Positions 25,272 to 33,484 of a stretch of 51,139 nucleotides of DNA are shown here, one piece after another. Both the position numbers and the translations under genes were made by a program. The DNA comes from Lachnospiraceae bacterium (GTDB lineage: Bacteria > Bacillota_A > Clostridia > Lachnospirales > Lachnospiraceae): assembly GCA_017416505.1 (NCBI GenBank), contig JAFQCI010000101.1, forward strand, positions 1 through 51,139, in the 5' to 3' direction. The notes beneath the pieces were generated by a model. That model was not told the DNA's origin. It saw only the letters and a list, made by a program, of their open reading frames with translations, and did no database searches. How positions within the stretch are numbered: the stretch's first letter is position 1; each line of letters opens with the position of its first letter.

Positions 25272-25462
25272 AACTCCTTGAATTTAGGCACTTTGAACGA
25301 CATATCCTGTTCTCGCAAAGTGACCGAAAAGACAAGAAAAAGGCAATTTCCAGTGGTGTAAACGTCCAAGTGGTTGTGAGGGTGTAGTTCGGAAACACAA
25401 AAATCTGTCGTTCATATTTCATCAAAAATAACTAACAGTTCAATAAAGTAACAAAGTGGTCT

Positions 25463-25502
25463 GAGCCGCTTATTTTCAAGTGATTTTGGAAATAAGCGGC
25501 TC
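25463..25502. repeat. 13-bp inverted repeat at the left end of the mobile element
   Basis: GAGCCGCTTATTT (25463-25475) pairs with AAATAAGCGGCTC (25490-25502) about 60 bp before parB. A second partial hairpin (TTCTCG/CGAGAG) follows. It could be a leader hairpin, a ParB or recombinase site, or a terminator without a U-tract. The rest of 25272-25560 holds no gene. Confidence 0.65.
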
Positions 25503-25560
25503 TCTTGCGTTCTCGGATAAATGTGCGAGAGCGAGAGTTTTAACGGAGGTAATTGATTTT

Positions 25561-26643
25561 ATGAAGAAACAAGAAGAATTGTATTCTTTTCCACAACAAA
25601 ACGATGGTGCTGTGGTGGAAACAGATATCAGAATGATTCCTTTATCGGAATTGCACGATTTTAATGGGCATCCCTTTAAGGTGGAAAACGATATGGCACT
25701 TTTTGAATTAATGCAGAGCATTGAGAAAGAAGGTGTGATTGTCCCGGCTCTGGCAAGACCGAAGGTTGGTGGCGGTTATGAACTGATTGCGGGTCATAGA
25801 AGAAAGGCTGCCTGCAAATGGGCGGGACTTAACTGCATGCCTGTGGTAGTTCGTGATTTGGATGATAATCAGGCGGTGATTGCTATGGTTGATAGCAATT
25901 TACAGCGTGAGCATCTGAAACCAAGCGAGAAAGCATTCGCTTATAAGATGAAGCTGGAGGCAATGAAGAGGCAGGGGGCAAGAACGGATTTAACTTTTTG
26001 CCAAGTTGGCGAAAAGTCATCTTCGTCACAAGTTGTGACAGGAACTTCGGACCAAGTCGTACCGAAGTTAGAGAACCCCACCTTACAAACACATTCATTG
26101 ACCAGTGGACATGATGCTGATGGAAAATGGGTGTTGCTACAGGATAAAAGTGTTGAGGATGCAATTATTAGAAGCAATCAGGCACTGGCAATGCAGACTG
26201 GGGAAAGCCAAAGGCAGATATCGCGTTATATCCGCCTTACCAATCTGATACCTAAAGTGCTCGATTTGGTAGATGATGGAAAAATTGCTTTCACCATAGC
26301 GGTAGAGCTTTCCTATCTGACAGAGGAGCAGCAGTATGAGCTTTATGAGGTTATGGATATCGAACAATGTACGCCTTCCCTGTCGCAGGCGAATCGTATG
26401 AAGCGAATGAGCCAGTCGGGAAGTCTTGATATGGATGCGATGTTTTCCATACTGGAGCAGGAAAAGCCAAACCAGAGAGAGCAGATTAAGCTTCGGGCTG
26501 ATTCTGTAGCAAAGTATTTTCCGGAGAACTATACACCAAAGCAAAAGACGGATTTAATCGAGCGGCTTTTGAAGGAATGGTATGAGAAGCACGAGTGTGA
26601 GAAAAAGCATAGTTCTGACAGTAGCCGGGGCAGAGCAAGATAA
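25561..26643 (+). CDS. parB: ParB/Spo0J-like partition protein of the mobile element
   Basis: This 360-residue DNA-binding protein of the ParB/RepB/Spo0J class has the N-terminal ParB nuclease-like/CTPase fold: IPLSELHDFNGHPF, LIAGHRRKAACKWAG (GxRR box), AMVDSNLQREHLKPSEKAFAYKMK. After a low-complexity insertion (about residues 140-185, Ser/Thr/Val-rich) comes the helix-turn-helix region ESQRQISRYIRLTNLIPKVLD and then LSQANRMKRMSQ. GGAGG precedes the ATG at 25561; an upstream start at 25480 would read through the hairpin and is rejected. In integrated elements such proteins usually regulate or stabilise the excised circle. No ParA is adjacent. Confidence 0.88.
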   Translation: MKKQEELYSFPQQNDGAVVETDIRMIPLSELHDFNGHPFKVENDMALFELMQSIEKEGVIVPALARPKVGGGYELIAGHRRKAACKWAGLNCMPVVVRDLDDNQAVIAMVDSNLQREHLKPSEKAFAYKMKLEAMKRQGARTDLTFCQVGEKSSSSQVVTGTSDQVVPKLENPTLQTHSLTSGHDADGKWVLLQDKSVEDAIIRSNQALAMQTGESQRQISRYIRLTNLIPKVLDLVDDGKIAFTIAVELSYLTEEQQYELYEVMDIEQCTPSLSQANRMKRMSQSGSLDMDAMFSILEQEKPNQREQIKLRADSVAKYFPENYTPKQKTDLIERLLKEWYEKHECEKKHSSDSSRGRAR

Positions 26644-26661
26644 CAGAATGGAGGTAGGACA

Positions 26662-27063
26662 ATGAGCAGAGAATTATCTTTATATGAAGCAATGGGTGGG
26701 ACTTATAGGTCAGTGGATGGTATTTTATATCCGAATATTGGTACGGATGATAATCAATCCGATACGGATTCGGTTATCGCCATCACTGATGTCGGAAAAT
26801 ATGGTCATATGTGGATTTCCTATATGAAGGAAAATCAACCGGACAGATATCGCCATCATATAAGAATGGGACAGCTTTATAGTAAGGCTCAGGAAGTGAA
26901 CGAGGAGGCGTATGAAATGCTTGATAGGATTATGAATCAGTATCTGGCAAAGCATAAGCCAAAAGACAAGCATTCCACTATGGAAATGTGGAAAGTGAGA
27001 GAGCAGGCAAAGAGACTTGCGGAGGAGGTTATTTATGGAGAGATTGTTTACCAATATCACTAA
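26662..27063 (+). CDS. TnpV-like transposon-encoded protein
   Basis: This 133-residue protein resembles the TnpV family found in Clostridia integrative elements: an N-terminal YEAMGGTYRSVDGILYPNI, a middle GKYGHMWISYMKENQPDRYRHHIRMGQLYSKA and a helical C-terminus ending EVIYGEIVYQYH. The molecular role of TnpV is not established. GGAGG lies 7-8 nt before the ATG, 18 bp after parB, so it is in the same operon. Its last codons also contain a GGAGGAGG that could serve the next gene. Confidence 0.7.
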   Translation: MSRELSLYEAMGGTYRSVDGILYPNIGTDDNQSDTDSVIAITDVGKYGHMWISYMKENQPDRYRHHIRMGQLYSKAQEVNEEAYEMLDRIMNQYLAKHKPKDKHSTMEMWKVREQAKRLAEEVIYGEIVYQYH

Positions 27064-27136
27064 TGCAGAAGAAACTGCAACACAAAACAACGACGATTTG
27101 TACACCGGTTGTCATGCCGGAGAAAGAGAGGATTTT

Positions 27137-28075
27137 ATGATGAATGGTATTTATAGTAGAGAAAACGAGTTGAAAGCTGAAAATGCACCAGTAAAGATTG
27201 CATTGGATCATGGCTGGAGTTCCATTAAGGGAGAGCATATCTTTATGGAAACTTCGGTTGTTCCGGTGGATTATACACCGCTTACTAATCATGGATTATT
27301 GGAGTATAAGGGACAGAAGTATATCGTAGGTCAGGGAAGACTTGGAAAACAGGCAACCAAGACGGAGAATGAGAACTATTTTCTGCTGACCCTTGCAGGA
27401 ATTGCAAAGGAACTACAGTATCAGGGAAAAACACAGACAGAGCATGTGGAATTGTATGCAGGAGTACCCCTTACCCTGTTTGGTGCAGAACGTAAGGAGT
27501 TCCGTGATTATCTGTGGCATAAGGAGCGGATTTCCTTCTCCTTTGAGGGGGTGCATTATTCCTTCTTTATGGATAAGGTGAAGATTTATGCCCAGTGTTA
27601 TGCAGCGATTGCAAATCGTATGGGAGACATGGACAGATTAAGATGCGTTGACTTAGGTTCCTGGACACTGGATGTGTTAAGTGTCCGTGACAGGATTCCT
27701 ATGGATAAGGATGCTTACACTTATGAGCTGGGACTGATTACAGCCATTGAGCGAATTAAGAAGGATGCCCTTCCCAAGTTAAAGTGTGAGATTCCGGAGG
27801 ATGATATTATTGATGTTATCCGTGGAAAGCAGTCCAACGTAAATGCTGATTTTCTTCCGTTTATCGAAAAGGGCTTACAGCATTATGCGGACGAGGTGGA
27901 AGCAAAGCTTCGTGAGATTAAGGTGGATTTACTGCATGAGAATATCGTATATGTGGGCGGTGGTGCATGTGTGATGAAGCGTTTTGGCAGAACACTGGGC
28001 AGAAATATCCAGTATGTAACGGATGTGAAAGCAAATGCCATCGGATATCGTTATCTTGCAGAGAATCTGGGATAG
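27137..28075 (+). CDS. parM: ParM/StbA-type actin-like segregation ATPase
   Basis: This is an actin-like ATPase of about 313 residues from the plasmid ParM family, which forms filaments that push DNA copies apart. Actin-fold landmarks are IALDHGWSSIKG (phosphate 1), CVDLGSWTLDVLSV (phosphate 2, the DLG motif) and NIVYVGGGACVMKR (adenosine motif). AGAGAGG lies 5 nt before the ATG at 27137. A longer start at 27035 follows a very good GGAGGAGG but adds a polar unrelated leader and lies within tnpV, so it is second choice. The parR-like gene follows at 9 bp. A type II partition pair on an integrated element suggests it is maintained for a time as a circle. Confidence 0.85.
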   Translation: MMNGIYSRENELKAENAPVKIALDHGWSSIKGEHIFMETSVVPVDYTPLTNHGLLEYKGQKYIVGQGRLGKQATKTENENYFLLTLAGIAKELQYQGKTQTEHVELYAGVPLTLFGAERKEFRDYLWHKERISFSFEGVHYSFFMDKVKIYAQCYAAIANRMGDMDRLRCVDLGSWTLDVLSVRDRIPMDKDAYTYELGLITAIERIKKDALPKLKCEIPEDDIIDVIRGKQSNVNADFLPFIEKGLQHYADEVEAKLREIKVDLLHENIVYVGGGACVMKRFGRTLGRNIQYVTDVKANAIGYRYLAENLG

Positions 28076-28084
28076 GAGGCACTT

Positions 28085-28621
28085 ATGGGAAATGCAATAT
28101 CATTCCGGTTAAATCCGAAGAATGAAAGTGATAAGAAAATCCTTGACTGGCTGGAAGAAAAATCCAGCCAGCCCGGATTCTTGAATCAGACGGAGGCAAT
28201 CAAGAAAGCAATACTTACTGCAATTGAGGACGAGCAAAAAGAGAATCGGGAAAAGTCCATAGAGGACTGGATTAGTGAGGCAATATTACTTTCAAGGGAA
28301 GAGTTTATAAAGATTGTAAAAGAATCATCCCAAAATGTGGCTAACAATGTGTTTGCAGGGGTTCTTGGTGTAATGGCACAGCAGGTGAATATGGGAGCTG
28401 TTCCGATGTCTCAGATGGCAGGAACGGTACCGAACAGTGTGCCCGGGAACATGCAAAACACGATGTTCAATACAGCACAGGGTAATGTATCTGGTAATGG
28501 AAGTATTCATATAACAGATGTCGAGGCTTCAGGTAATGAACTTCCAGCTGATACCTCTGCGGAGATGGATAATTCTACAAAAAGCATGCTTGGAAGTCTG
28601 TTTGATATGGATGATGATTGA
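28085..28621 (+). CDS. parR: ParR-like centromere-binding adaptor
   Basis: This 178-residue protein has an N-terminal ribbon-helix-helix-like region (AISFRLNPKNESDKKILDWL followed by QTEAIKKAI), a middle part rich in Asn, Met, Gly and Gln, and a short acidic/hydrophobic C-terminal tail MLGSLFDMDDD. This layout matches ParR proteins, which bind repeated centromere sites through the RHH fold and cap ParM filaments through the C-terminal tail. GATAGGAGG stands just upstream of the ATG. The assignment rests on architecture and its place right behind parM; no iterons acting as parC were identified. Confidence 0.7.
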   Translation: MGNAISFRLNPKNESDKKILDWLEEKSSQPGFLNQTEAIKKAILTAIEDEQKENREKSIEDWISEAILLSREEFIKIVKESSQNVANNVFAGVLGVMAQQVNMGAVPMSQMAGTVPNSVPGNMQNTMFNTAQGNVSGNGSIHITDVEASGNELPADTSAEMDNSTKSMLGSLFDMDDD

Positions 28622-28649
28622 GATGCAAATTCATATAGCTGTATGATGA

Positions 28650-28715
28650 ACTGTCTTACAAAAGGGTTACTTGTATGAGGATATAACCGAATTTGTAAGA
28701 CAGTCCTTTTTATTT
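28650..28715 (+). terminator. Long-stem terminator of the partition operon
   Basis: ACTGTCTTACAAA (28650-28662) pairs exactly with TTTGTAAGACAGT (28692-28704), with an inner GGGTTA/TAACC stem, followed by CCTTTTTATTT. Confidence 0.85.
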
Positions 28716-28770
28716 GGGAAGATGTGTCATACAAAGGTTTTACGGAGTATGCTAAGGCTTTGAAGCAGAA

Positions 28771-28796
28771 AACAGTCCACTTGCGGGCTGTTTTTT
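28771..28796 (+). terminator. Second intrinsic terminator before the oriT-like region
   Basis: AACAGTCC (28771-28778) pairs with GGGCTGTT (28785-28792), one wobble, leading into a run of six Ts. It isolates the following hairpin cluster from upstream transcription. Confidence 0.8.
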
Positions 28797-28825
28797 GTCT
28801 TTCGAAAGCCGGAAGCAGCTGGGGC

Positions 28826-28928
28826 TTGGGGATGCCAAATCCCCAACAAGTTCTGCCCTGTATATACAGGGCGGAACTTGCTCTACCTTATGCGACTTTA
28901 ATGGAGCAACAGCCGACATAGGTCGGCT
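28826..28928. other. oriT: Putative origin of transfer (oriT): three adjacent inverted repeats
   Basis: TTGGGGAT/ATCCCCAA (28826-28846) is followed at once by a 34-bp palindrome, CAAGTTCTGCCCTGTA to TACAGGGCGGAACTTG (28847-28880, one mismatch). AGCCGAC/GTCGGCT (28911-28928) comes next. The cluster lies in a non-coding stretch just upstream of mobC and the relaxase, the usual oriT position. No nic site can be named. The gap 28622-29272 contains this cluster, two terminators before it and hairpins at 29120-29136 and 29149-29174. Confidence 0.6.
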
Positions 28929-29119
28929 TGCATCAGAGGAAAAAGAAATTCTTTTAGAAATGATGCGCAGGCTGTAGCAAGATTTCTTATGAGGAATGCG
29001 GATGGTGAATCCTCAGTAAGACAGGTGTATGACAGATTTCTTGGATATATATTATCCGCAAGTGAAGCGAGCGTATTGGTGAGCGACCATAGGGGAGCGA
29101 GGCTATACACGGGAGGGGA

Positions 29120-29174
29120 GATGCAGAATCTGCATCGGGGAAAAGCATCTGCCGTATCCGGCAGTTTTATTATT
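29120..29174 (+). terminator. Palindrome plus intrinsic terminator upstream of mobC
   Basis: GATGCAGAATCTGCATC (29120-29136) is a palindrome, and CTGCCG/CGGCAG (29149-29164) is a 6-bp hairpin followed by TTTTATTATT. They may end a short transcript from the oriT region or attenuate mobC. Confidence 0.6.
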
Positions 29175-29272
29175 CATATAGGAATAGCAATTAACATTAT
29201 TACAATTTTACAGATATGAAGCGAAAGCAGGTAGAGATGCCTGCTTTTTCTTATGTCAGATTGGAGGATTTC

Positions 29273-29665
29273 ATGAGAAGTACAGATAAAAAGAGAGATA
29301 ACAAGGTTCTTATGTCCTTGCGTATATCCATAGAGGAGAAGGAGCAGATAGAGGAAAAAGCAAGGAAAACCGGACTTACCACATCGGAGTATATCAGAAG
29401 ATGTGCTCTGGGAAGAAAGCTTCCATGCTATGGTGACACAAGTCTGTTAAAGGAGTATTCCATGCAGCTTGGAAAGACTGGTTCCAACCTAAATCAGATA
29501 GCGAAGCATCTGAATAGTGGCGGTTCCTATTTAAGTGTCTACAGTGATGTGAAAGAGGCAGTGAATGAATTGCTGGACTTAAAGTTTAAGATACTTCCTG
29601 CGTTAGAGGATGTTGTCTGTGGAAGAAAGCGCAGACGAAAGATTGAAAAGGATGGTGAAGCATAA
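29273..29665 (+). CDS. mobC: MobC-like relaxosome accessory protein
   Basis: This 130-residue DNA-binding accessory protein of the relaxosome has an N-terminal ribbon-helix-helix typical of MobC: VLMSLRISIEEKEQIEEKAR and GLTTSEYIRRCALGR. The family segment GKTGSNLNQIAKHLNSGG follows. The basic C-terminus (GRKRRRKIEK) fits DNA contact. GGAGG lies 5 nt before the ATG at 29273; a start at 29216 would add 19 residues. Its stop codon shares one base with the relaxase start, so the two are translationally coupled. It is expected to help the relaxase open DNA at oriT. Confidence 0.85.
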   Translation: MRSTDKKRDNKVLMSLRISIEEKEQIEEKARKTGLTTSEYIRRCALGRKLPCYGDTSLLKEYSMQLGKTGSNLNQIAKHLNSGGSYLSVYSDVKEAVNELLDLKFKILPALEDVVCGRKRRRKIEKDGEA

Positions 29666-31518
29666 TGGCGATTATAAAGCATATTTCTGTGAAGAACAGA
29701 TTTTATTCGGATGCAGTAGAATATCTGACCTGCAAGTTTGATGAGTACACGAATAAACCGATTCTGGATGAAAAAGGAAGAATACAGGAGAGAGATTCTT
29801 ATCTGATAGAAGGGGTAAACTGCGATGCAGATACCTTTGGAGCAGAATGCATTGAAACAAACCGTCTGTACGGCAAGAATAATTCTGTAAAAGATGTGAA
29901 GGCTCATCACTATATTATCAGCTTTGAGCCAACAGATGATATTACCATGGAGCAGGCACTGGAGTTTGGAAAGCAGTGGTTATCTGCATTTGCTCCGGGA
30001 CACCAGGCAGTACTTGCGGTGCATCCGGATGGTCACAATGGCAGTCAGAATATGCATGTTCATATCGTGATAAATTCCGTCAGAAAGTATGAGGGAAGGA
30101 AAGAAAAGTGGCATGACAAGCCCTGCGAATGGAAACAGGGCTGCAAGCACAAAAGTACAGGAAAGATGATGCATCATGCAAAAAAGTGGGTGATGGAAAG
30201 CTGTATCAGACGTGGGTTTGGACAGGTGGATTTGCTTACCAAGAAGCACAGGGATAATTACTGGGTAGAAAAGCAGCTTATGAATAAAAATTCCAGCGAT
30301 GGTGTAGGTGTTACATCGAATCGGGAACTGATTCGTAACACTATTGATAAGATGTTGCCCGTTGTAGATTCTTTTGAACAGATGGTGGAATGCCTGAAGG
30401 GGATATATGGTTGGAATATCCGTGTTACCGATAAAACAGTAACCTTTGCCACTTCGGACATGAAAAAGGGAATTCGTGGGAATAAGCTTGGTGATGGATA
30501 TGGCAAAGCGGAGCTTGTGGAACGGATAGCCCAGATTGTGACAGAAAGAGAAGCGGCAAATGAGGCACGAAGAATTGCAGAGGAAGAAGCAAGAGCAAAG
30601 GCAGAAGCTGCTGCAAGAGAGGAAACAATTCGAAAGAAAAAGCAGCTTGAAGAAGAACGAAAGCAAGCAGAAATCCTGTCAAGGAAACGGAAGCTTGCAT
30701 ATGAGCGTAATAATATTCAGCATGAATATTACAGTGAAGAATTGGCTCGTCCTGACTGGAACAGGGAGTATATAGAGTATCTGGAAACACAATTTATCAG
30801 AAATGCTACTTCTTTATCTGAGGAAGAACTAACAGCACCGATTATGACAAGGGAAGAGTTTGAGAAAGAACAGGCGATAGCTTTGTATCGTGAAAAGGCT
30901 GATCAAGCAGGTGTCCTCTGGGATAAGGCATTGTTGGAGTTATCCAGTGTAACACATACTTGGAAATGGGAATATATGGATTATCTGGAAGAAGTCCGGT
31001 TTAAGGATTTATCGAATGTAACACTTTATGATGCCAGAGAAGAGATTCTGTCTTATGAGGAATTTGCAGGTATTAAGGAAGCGACAATTAAAGAAAAAGA
31101 GCAGGAAAAGGTAGTTGAGGTTCTGTCGGATGAAGAGGAGGATAACACTATTTTTAAAACGGCTGAACAATCGGATGGTAGCCAAAGCGTTGATACTGCT
31201 GTGAAAACGATAGAGAAAGTGATTCCTGAGCTACCTATGGAGGAAACGATAGAGACGGTTGTCGAAGCCATTCCTATTGACTTTACAAAACTTACTATTG
31301 AAGAACGAGTGACACTTCTTCCAGTACCTACAGATGATATTAAGACGGAGTATGATGCTTATTGTGAACGTATGGGATATACAGCAGAAAAGCTGAAGAG
31401 TATTCGATATAAGATGGATTTGTATGATGAATTTTTGGAGGAATACAATTATCGCAAGAAGCATTTTGGTATAAGTGATGCTTCCAGAATGGTAGCTGTT
31501 CCTGAAAAGAGTCGATGA
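29665..31518 (+). CDS. mobA: MobA/VirD2-type relaxase
   Basis: This 617-residue conjugative relaxase nicks oriT and stays attached to the transferred strand. The N-terminal relaxase domain (about 1-260) has candidate catalytic tyrosines in RFYSDAVEYL (Tyr14 or Tyr20), HHYIISFEP and the metal-binding histidine motif HPDGHNGSQNMHVHIVIN (His120, 124, 131, 133). A helical, Ala/Glu/Arg-rich coiled-coil region (about 290-350) and a long acidic C-terminus follow, probably for protein contacts. It is coupled to mobC. With no coupling protein or secretion genes in the window, the element may be mobilised by another element or may have its transfer genes further right. Confidence 0.9.
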   Translation: MAIIKHISVKNRFYSDAVEYLTCKFDEYTNKPILDEKGRIQERDSYLIEGVNCDADTFGAECIETNRLYGKNNSVKDVKAHHYIISFEPTDDITMEQALEFGKQWLSAFAPGHQAVLAVHPDGHNGSQNMHVHIVINSVRKYEGRKEKWHDKPCEWKQGCKHKSTGKMMHHAKKWVMESCIRRGFGQVDLLTKKHRDNYWVEKQLMNKNSSDGVGVTSNRELIRNTIDKMLPVVDSFEQMVECLKGIYGWNIRVTDKTVTFATSDMKKGIRGNKLGDGYGKAELVERIAQIVTEREAANEARRIAEEEARAKAEAAAREETIRKKKQLEEERKQAEILSRKRKLAYERNNIQHEYYSEELARPDWNREYIEYLETQFIRNATSLSEEELTAPIMTREEFEKEQAIALYREKADQAGVLWDKALLELSSVTHTWKWEYMDYLEEVRFKDLSNVTLYDAREEILSYEEFAGIKEATIKEKEQEKVVEVLSDEEEDNTIFKTAEQSDGSQSVDTAVKTIEKVIPELPMEETIETVVEAIPIDFTKLTIEERVTLLPVPTDDIKTEYDAYCERMGYTAEKLKSIRYKMDLYDEFLEEYNYRKKHFGISDASRMVAVPEKSR

Positions 31519-31615
31519 ACAAGGTAACATGGATTCATAGATCGTTGTCAAAAAGTTGTGATTTGAGAAAGATGATTGCTTATTTGGTAGTTTTCTTATT
31601 ATGGATTTAAAAGGA

Positions 31616-31647
31616 AAGAGGTTTGCTATATTGTGAGCAAACCTCTT
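31616..31647. terminator. Hairpin between relaxase and convergent regulator gene
   Basis: AAGAGGTTTGCT (31616-31627) pairs exactly with AGCAAACCTCTT (31636-31647). On the minus strand it leads into TCCTTTT, so it probably serves the Rrf2 gene, and may also stop relaxase transcription. Confidence 0.7.
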
Positions 31648-31701
31648 GAAGTTAATATTCATGATAACGAAAGGTATATTTTTATTGGAAGTAGAATTGT
31701 T

Positions 31702-32133
31702 TTATTTTGAGTTGTATGGAGGTTCTATTTTACTGTAAATATCTCCAACAGTATGATTTTTCAATTCTGAATAAAAAGAACTGATATACTGGGAAAAACA
31801 CTCATTTGATACGGTTTTAATTTTTTCTTCGAAAAATGAAGATTCATCTGTTGAATCGTAAAATTTCAGAATTTGTTCGTCATCATTTGTTACTGTTGTA
31901 TATACGTCATACAAGCTTATATCATTTAGGTCTTTTAGAAGTTGGGTTCCACCTGGCCCTGGTTTGCTTTCGATATAACCATTGCTCTTTAAATCTGCCA
32001 TTACTCTTCTAATAATAGCGGAATCTGCACCTATTTTCCTAGAAATAAATCCGCTGGTTATTTTCTCTTTTTCATAGTGCTTGCAAATCATCAATAATTG
32101 TAATGCTACGGTATATGTTGAAGAAATTTTCAT
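31702..32133 (-). CDS. Rrf2-family transcriptional regulator
   Basis: This 143-residue winged-helix regulator begins MKISSTYTVALQLLMICKHY, the Rrf2 hallmark. The recognition helix is in KIGADSAIIRRVMADLKSNGYIES, then the wing PGPGGTQLLKDLNDISLYDVY. The three clustered cysteines that hold an Fe-S cluster in IscR/NsrR-like members are absent, so it more likely belongs to the YwnA/CymR-like sensors without cluster. AAAGGAGACC lies 6 nt before the ATG. It is divergent from the endonuclease/phosphatase-fold gene. The shared 165-bp region has three similar 21-bp sites, one overlapping the -10 box of the divergent gene, suggesting autoregulation and repression. Confidence 0.85.
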   Translation of the reverse strand: MKISSTYTVALQLLMICKHYEKEKITSGFISRKIGADSAIIRRVMADLKSNGYIESKPGPGGTQLLKDLNDISLYDVYTTVTNDDEQILKFYDSTDESSFFEEKIKTVSNECFSQYISSFYSELKNHTVGDIYSKIEPPYNSK

Positions 32134-32151
32134 ATCGGTCTCCTTTTTTTT

Positions 32152-32243
32152 GATGCGATAAAAAAAATCACAAAATAACTTGACTTATTTTACCAGATGC
32201 GATATTATTTATCACAGATATTAGTGTAATAATTAATATCACA
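32152..32243. promoter_or_regulatory. Three 21-bp operator-like sites of the Rrf2 regulator
   Basis: GATGCGATA...ATCACA at 32152-32172, GATGCGATATTATTTATCAC at 32196-32215 (plus A), and AGTGTAATAATTAATATCAC at 32223-32242 (plus A) are all 21 bp, share TG-x-x-AT and end ATCACA. The half-sites are roughly symmetric. The second covers the -10 box of the divergent promoter; the first lies just ahead of the rrf2 ribosome binding site. Confidence 0.7.
32180..32208 (+). promoter_or_regulatory. Promoter of the endonuclease/phosphatase-HAD operon
   Basis: TTGACT (32180-32185), 17-nt spacer, TATTAT (32203-32208). The -10 box lies inside the second operator-like site. Confidence 0.75.
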
Positions 32244-32298
32244 CCAATATAATACCTTAGGTTTAAATAAAATGCAAGAAAAAAAGGAGAATTAATCA

Positions 32299-33048
32299 AT
32301 GGAAGTATTATCAGTAAATATTAATAAATGTGGTGGAGTTCGTTCAAATGGTAAAGGTGAGATCTATGACACGGTAATTGCAGAACAAACGAAGAATATG
32401 ATTATTGATTTCTTAGAGATAGAGGAGAATAATGTTGTTTTTGTAAATGAAATTAATAATGCAGAAGACAATTTTAAATCATTCGAAAAGCTATTTGATA
32501 AGGAAAAATACATTATTTATAAACCTTCAAATTTTGAAACTTTTAATGATAGTAATCATCCGTATGGATGTACTGTTGCGATTACAAAAAAGAATTCAGT
32601 TTGGGAGAAATCACGCTCAATAGACTTAATTGAACGTAAAAATGGCGAATTATCTTATGCTAATAAAAGTGTAGTGTTGAAGAATGGCGATATTATTCTT
32701 GTGGGTGTACATATTCCATATGATATTGATTATTGGGATGAAATTATTAATTATTTTAAAGAAAATCTTGAAAAAAGATTATATATTGTTGGAGATTTTA
32801 ACGTGTTTGATGAGGGCACCAATAGAAAACTAAAGTTTGACGAGTTAAAGAAGGAAGGCGCAATTGATGTTTGGTTAAATAGGGGAGGAGATAACGGACA
32901 TATTACTTGTACCACGGGAAGGAGACTCGATTATTTATTAAGCTCTGTTATTGGATATTCTTCAATTAGAAAAATGGGTTACCTTGATAGTTTAAGAGTA
33001 AATGGATGTACCGATCACTCGGGAGTGTTCTTTGAAATAGAAAGATAG
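32299..33048 (+). CDS. Endonuclease/exonuclease/phosphatase (EEP) superfamily protein
   Basis: This 249-residue cytoplasmic protein has the DNase I-like fold. Visible motifs are VLSVNINKCGG at the start (first strand), VFVNEINNAED (metal-binding Glu), the catalytic YIVGDFNVFDEGT (GDFN), RRLDYLLSS (DxxL region) and GCTDHSGVFFEI (DH near the end). The superfamily includes nucleases, phosphodiesterases and sphingomyelinases, so the substrate cannot be told; a cytosolic nuclease or nucleotide phosphatase is likeliest. AAAAAGGAG precedes the ATG. It forms an operon with the HAD-like gene 17 bp downstream, under apparent Rrf2 control, inside the mobile element. Confidence 0.82.
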   Translation: MEVLSVNINKCGGVRSNGKGEIYDTVIAEQTKNMIIDFLEIEENNVVFVNEINNAEDNFKSFEKLFDKEKYIIYKPSNFETFNDSNHPYGCTVAITKKNSVWEKSRSIDLIERKNGELSYANKSVVLKNGDIILVGVHIPYDIDYWDEIINYFKENLEKRLYIVGDFNVFDEGTNRKLKFDELKKEGAIDVWLNRGGDNGHITCTTGRRLDYLLSSVIGYSSIRKMGYLDSLRVNGCTDHSGVFFEIER

Positions 33049-33065
33049 GAAGGAGTTTAGTACAA

Positions 33066-33380
33066 ATGAATAGAATAATAGCAGTAGATTTTGATGGAAC
33101 CCTATGTCATGGCAATTGGCCTGGCGTAGGGGAGCCTAATCGAAAATTAATTGATAAATTGTTGAAACTTCAAAGAGAGGGCAACAAAATTATTTTGTGG
33201 ACATGCAGGGAGGGGGATGCATTATATAAAGCAATAGAATGGTGCAAAGAATTCAATTTGGTATTTGATGCAATTAATGATAATCTTCCGGAAATAAAGG
33301 AATTGTATGGAAATAATTCAAGGAAAATTAGCTGCGATATTTATATCGATGATAGAAACTATATTCCTAAATGGGAATAG
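33066..33380 (+). CDS. Small HAD-superfamily hydrolase
   Basis: This 104-residue mini-HAD protein shows VDFDGTLCHG (motif I with nucleophile and acid/base Asp), IILWTCREGDAL (motif II Thr) and DIYIDDRNYIP (motif IV acidic pair). The cap domain is nearly absent. Similar short HAD proteins occur in phages and Bacteroidetes and act as phosphatases on small metabolites or nucleotides; the substrate is unknown. AGGAAGGAG precedes the ATG. Pairing with an EEP-fold protein suggests sequential processing of a nucleotide or nucleic-acid end, which is inference. Confidence 0.8.
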   Translation: MNRIIAVDFDGTLCHGNWPGVGEPNRKLIDKLLKLQREGNKIILWTCREGDALYKAIEWCKEFNLVFDAINDNLPEIKELYGNNSRKISCDIYIDDRNYIPKWE

Positions 33381-33484
33381 AAATTTTAAAGAAATTTTCA
33401 AAAGAACAACACTACTGGTGTGTAGATTTTGCTATTTGCAAACAGCGTCTTAGATGAATTTCAAGTATAATAAAAGGAGGTCCC

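Noticed and set aside
27017..27136. Longer parM starting at 27017 or 27035
   Set aside because: Would embed the start in tnpV and add about 35-40 polar residues before the actin fold; kept only as an alternative because of a good GGAGGAGG before 27035.
28795..29219. Two short plus-strand frames across the oriT-like region
   Set aside because: They read through the hairpin cluster, overlap terminators, and have no ribosome binding sites or protein-like composition.
29980..30666. 228-codon minus-strand reading frame opposite the relaxase gene
   Set aside because: Composition is that of an antisense shadow (Cys/Leu/Phe-rich); the plus-strand relaxase motifs are unambiguous.
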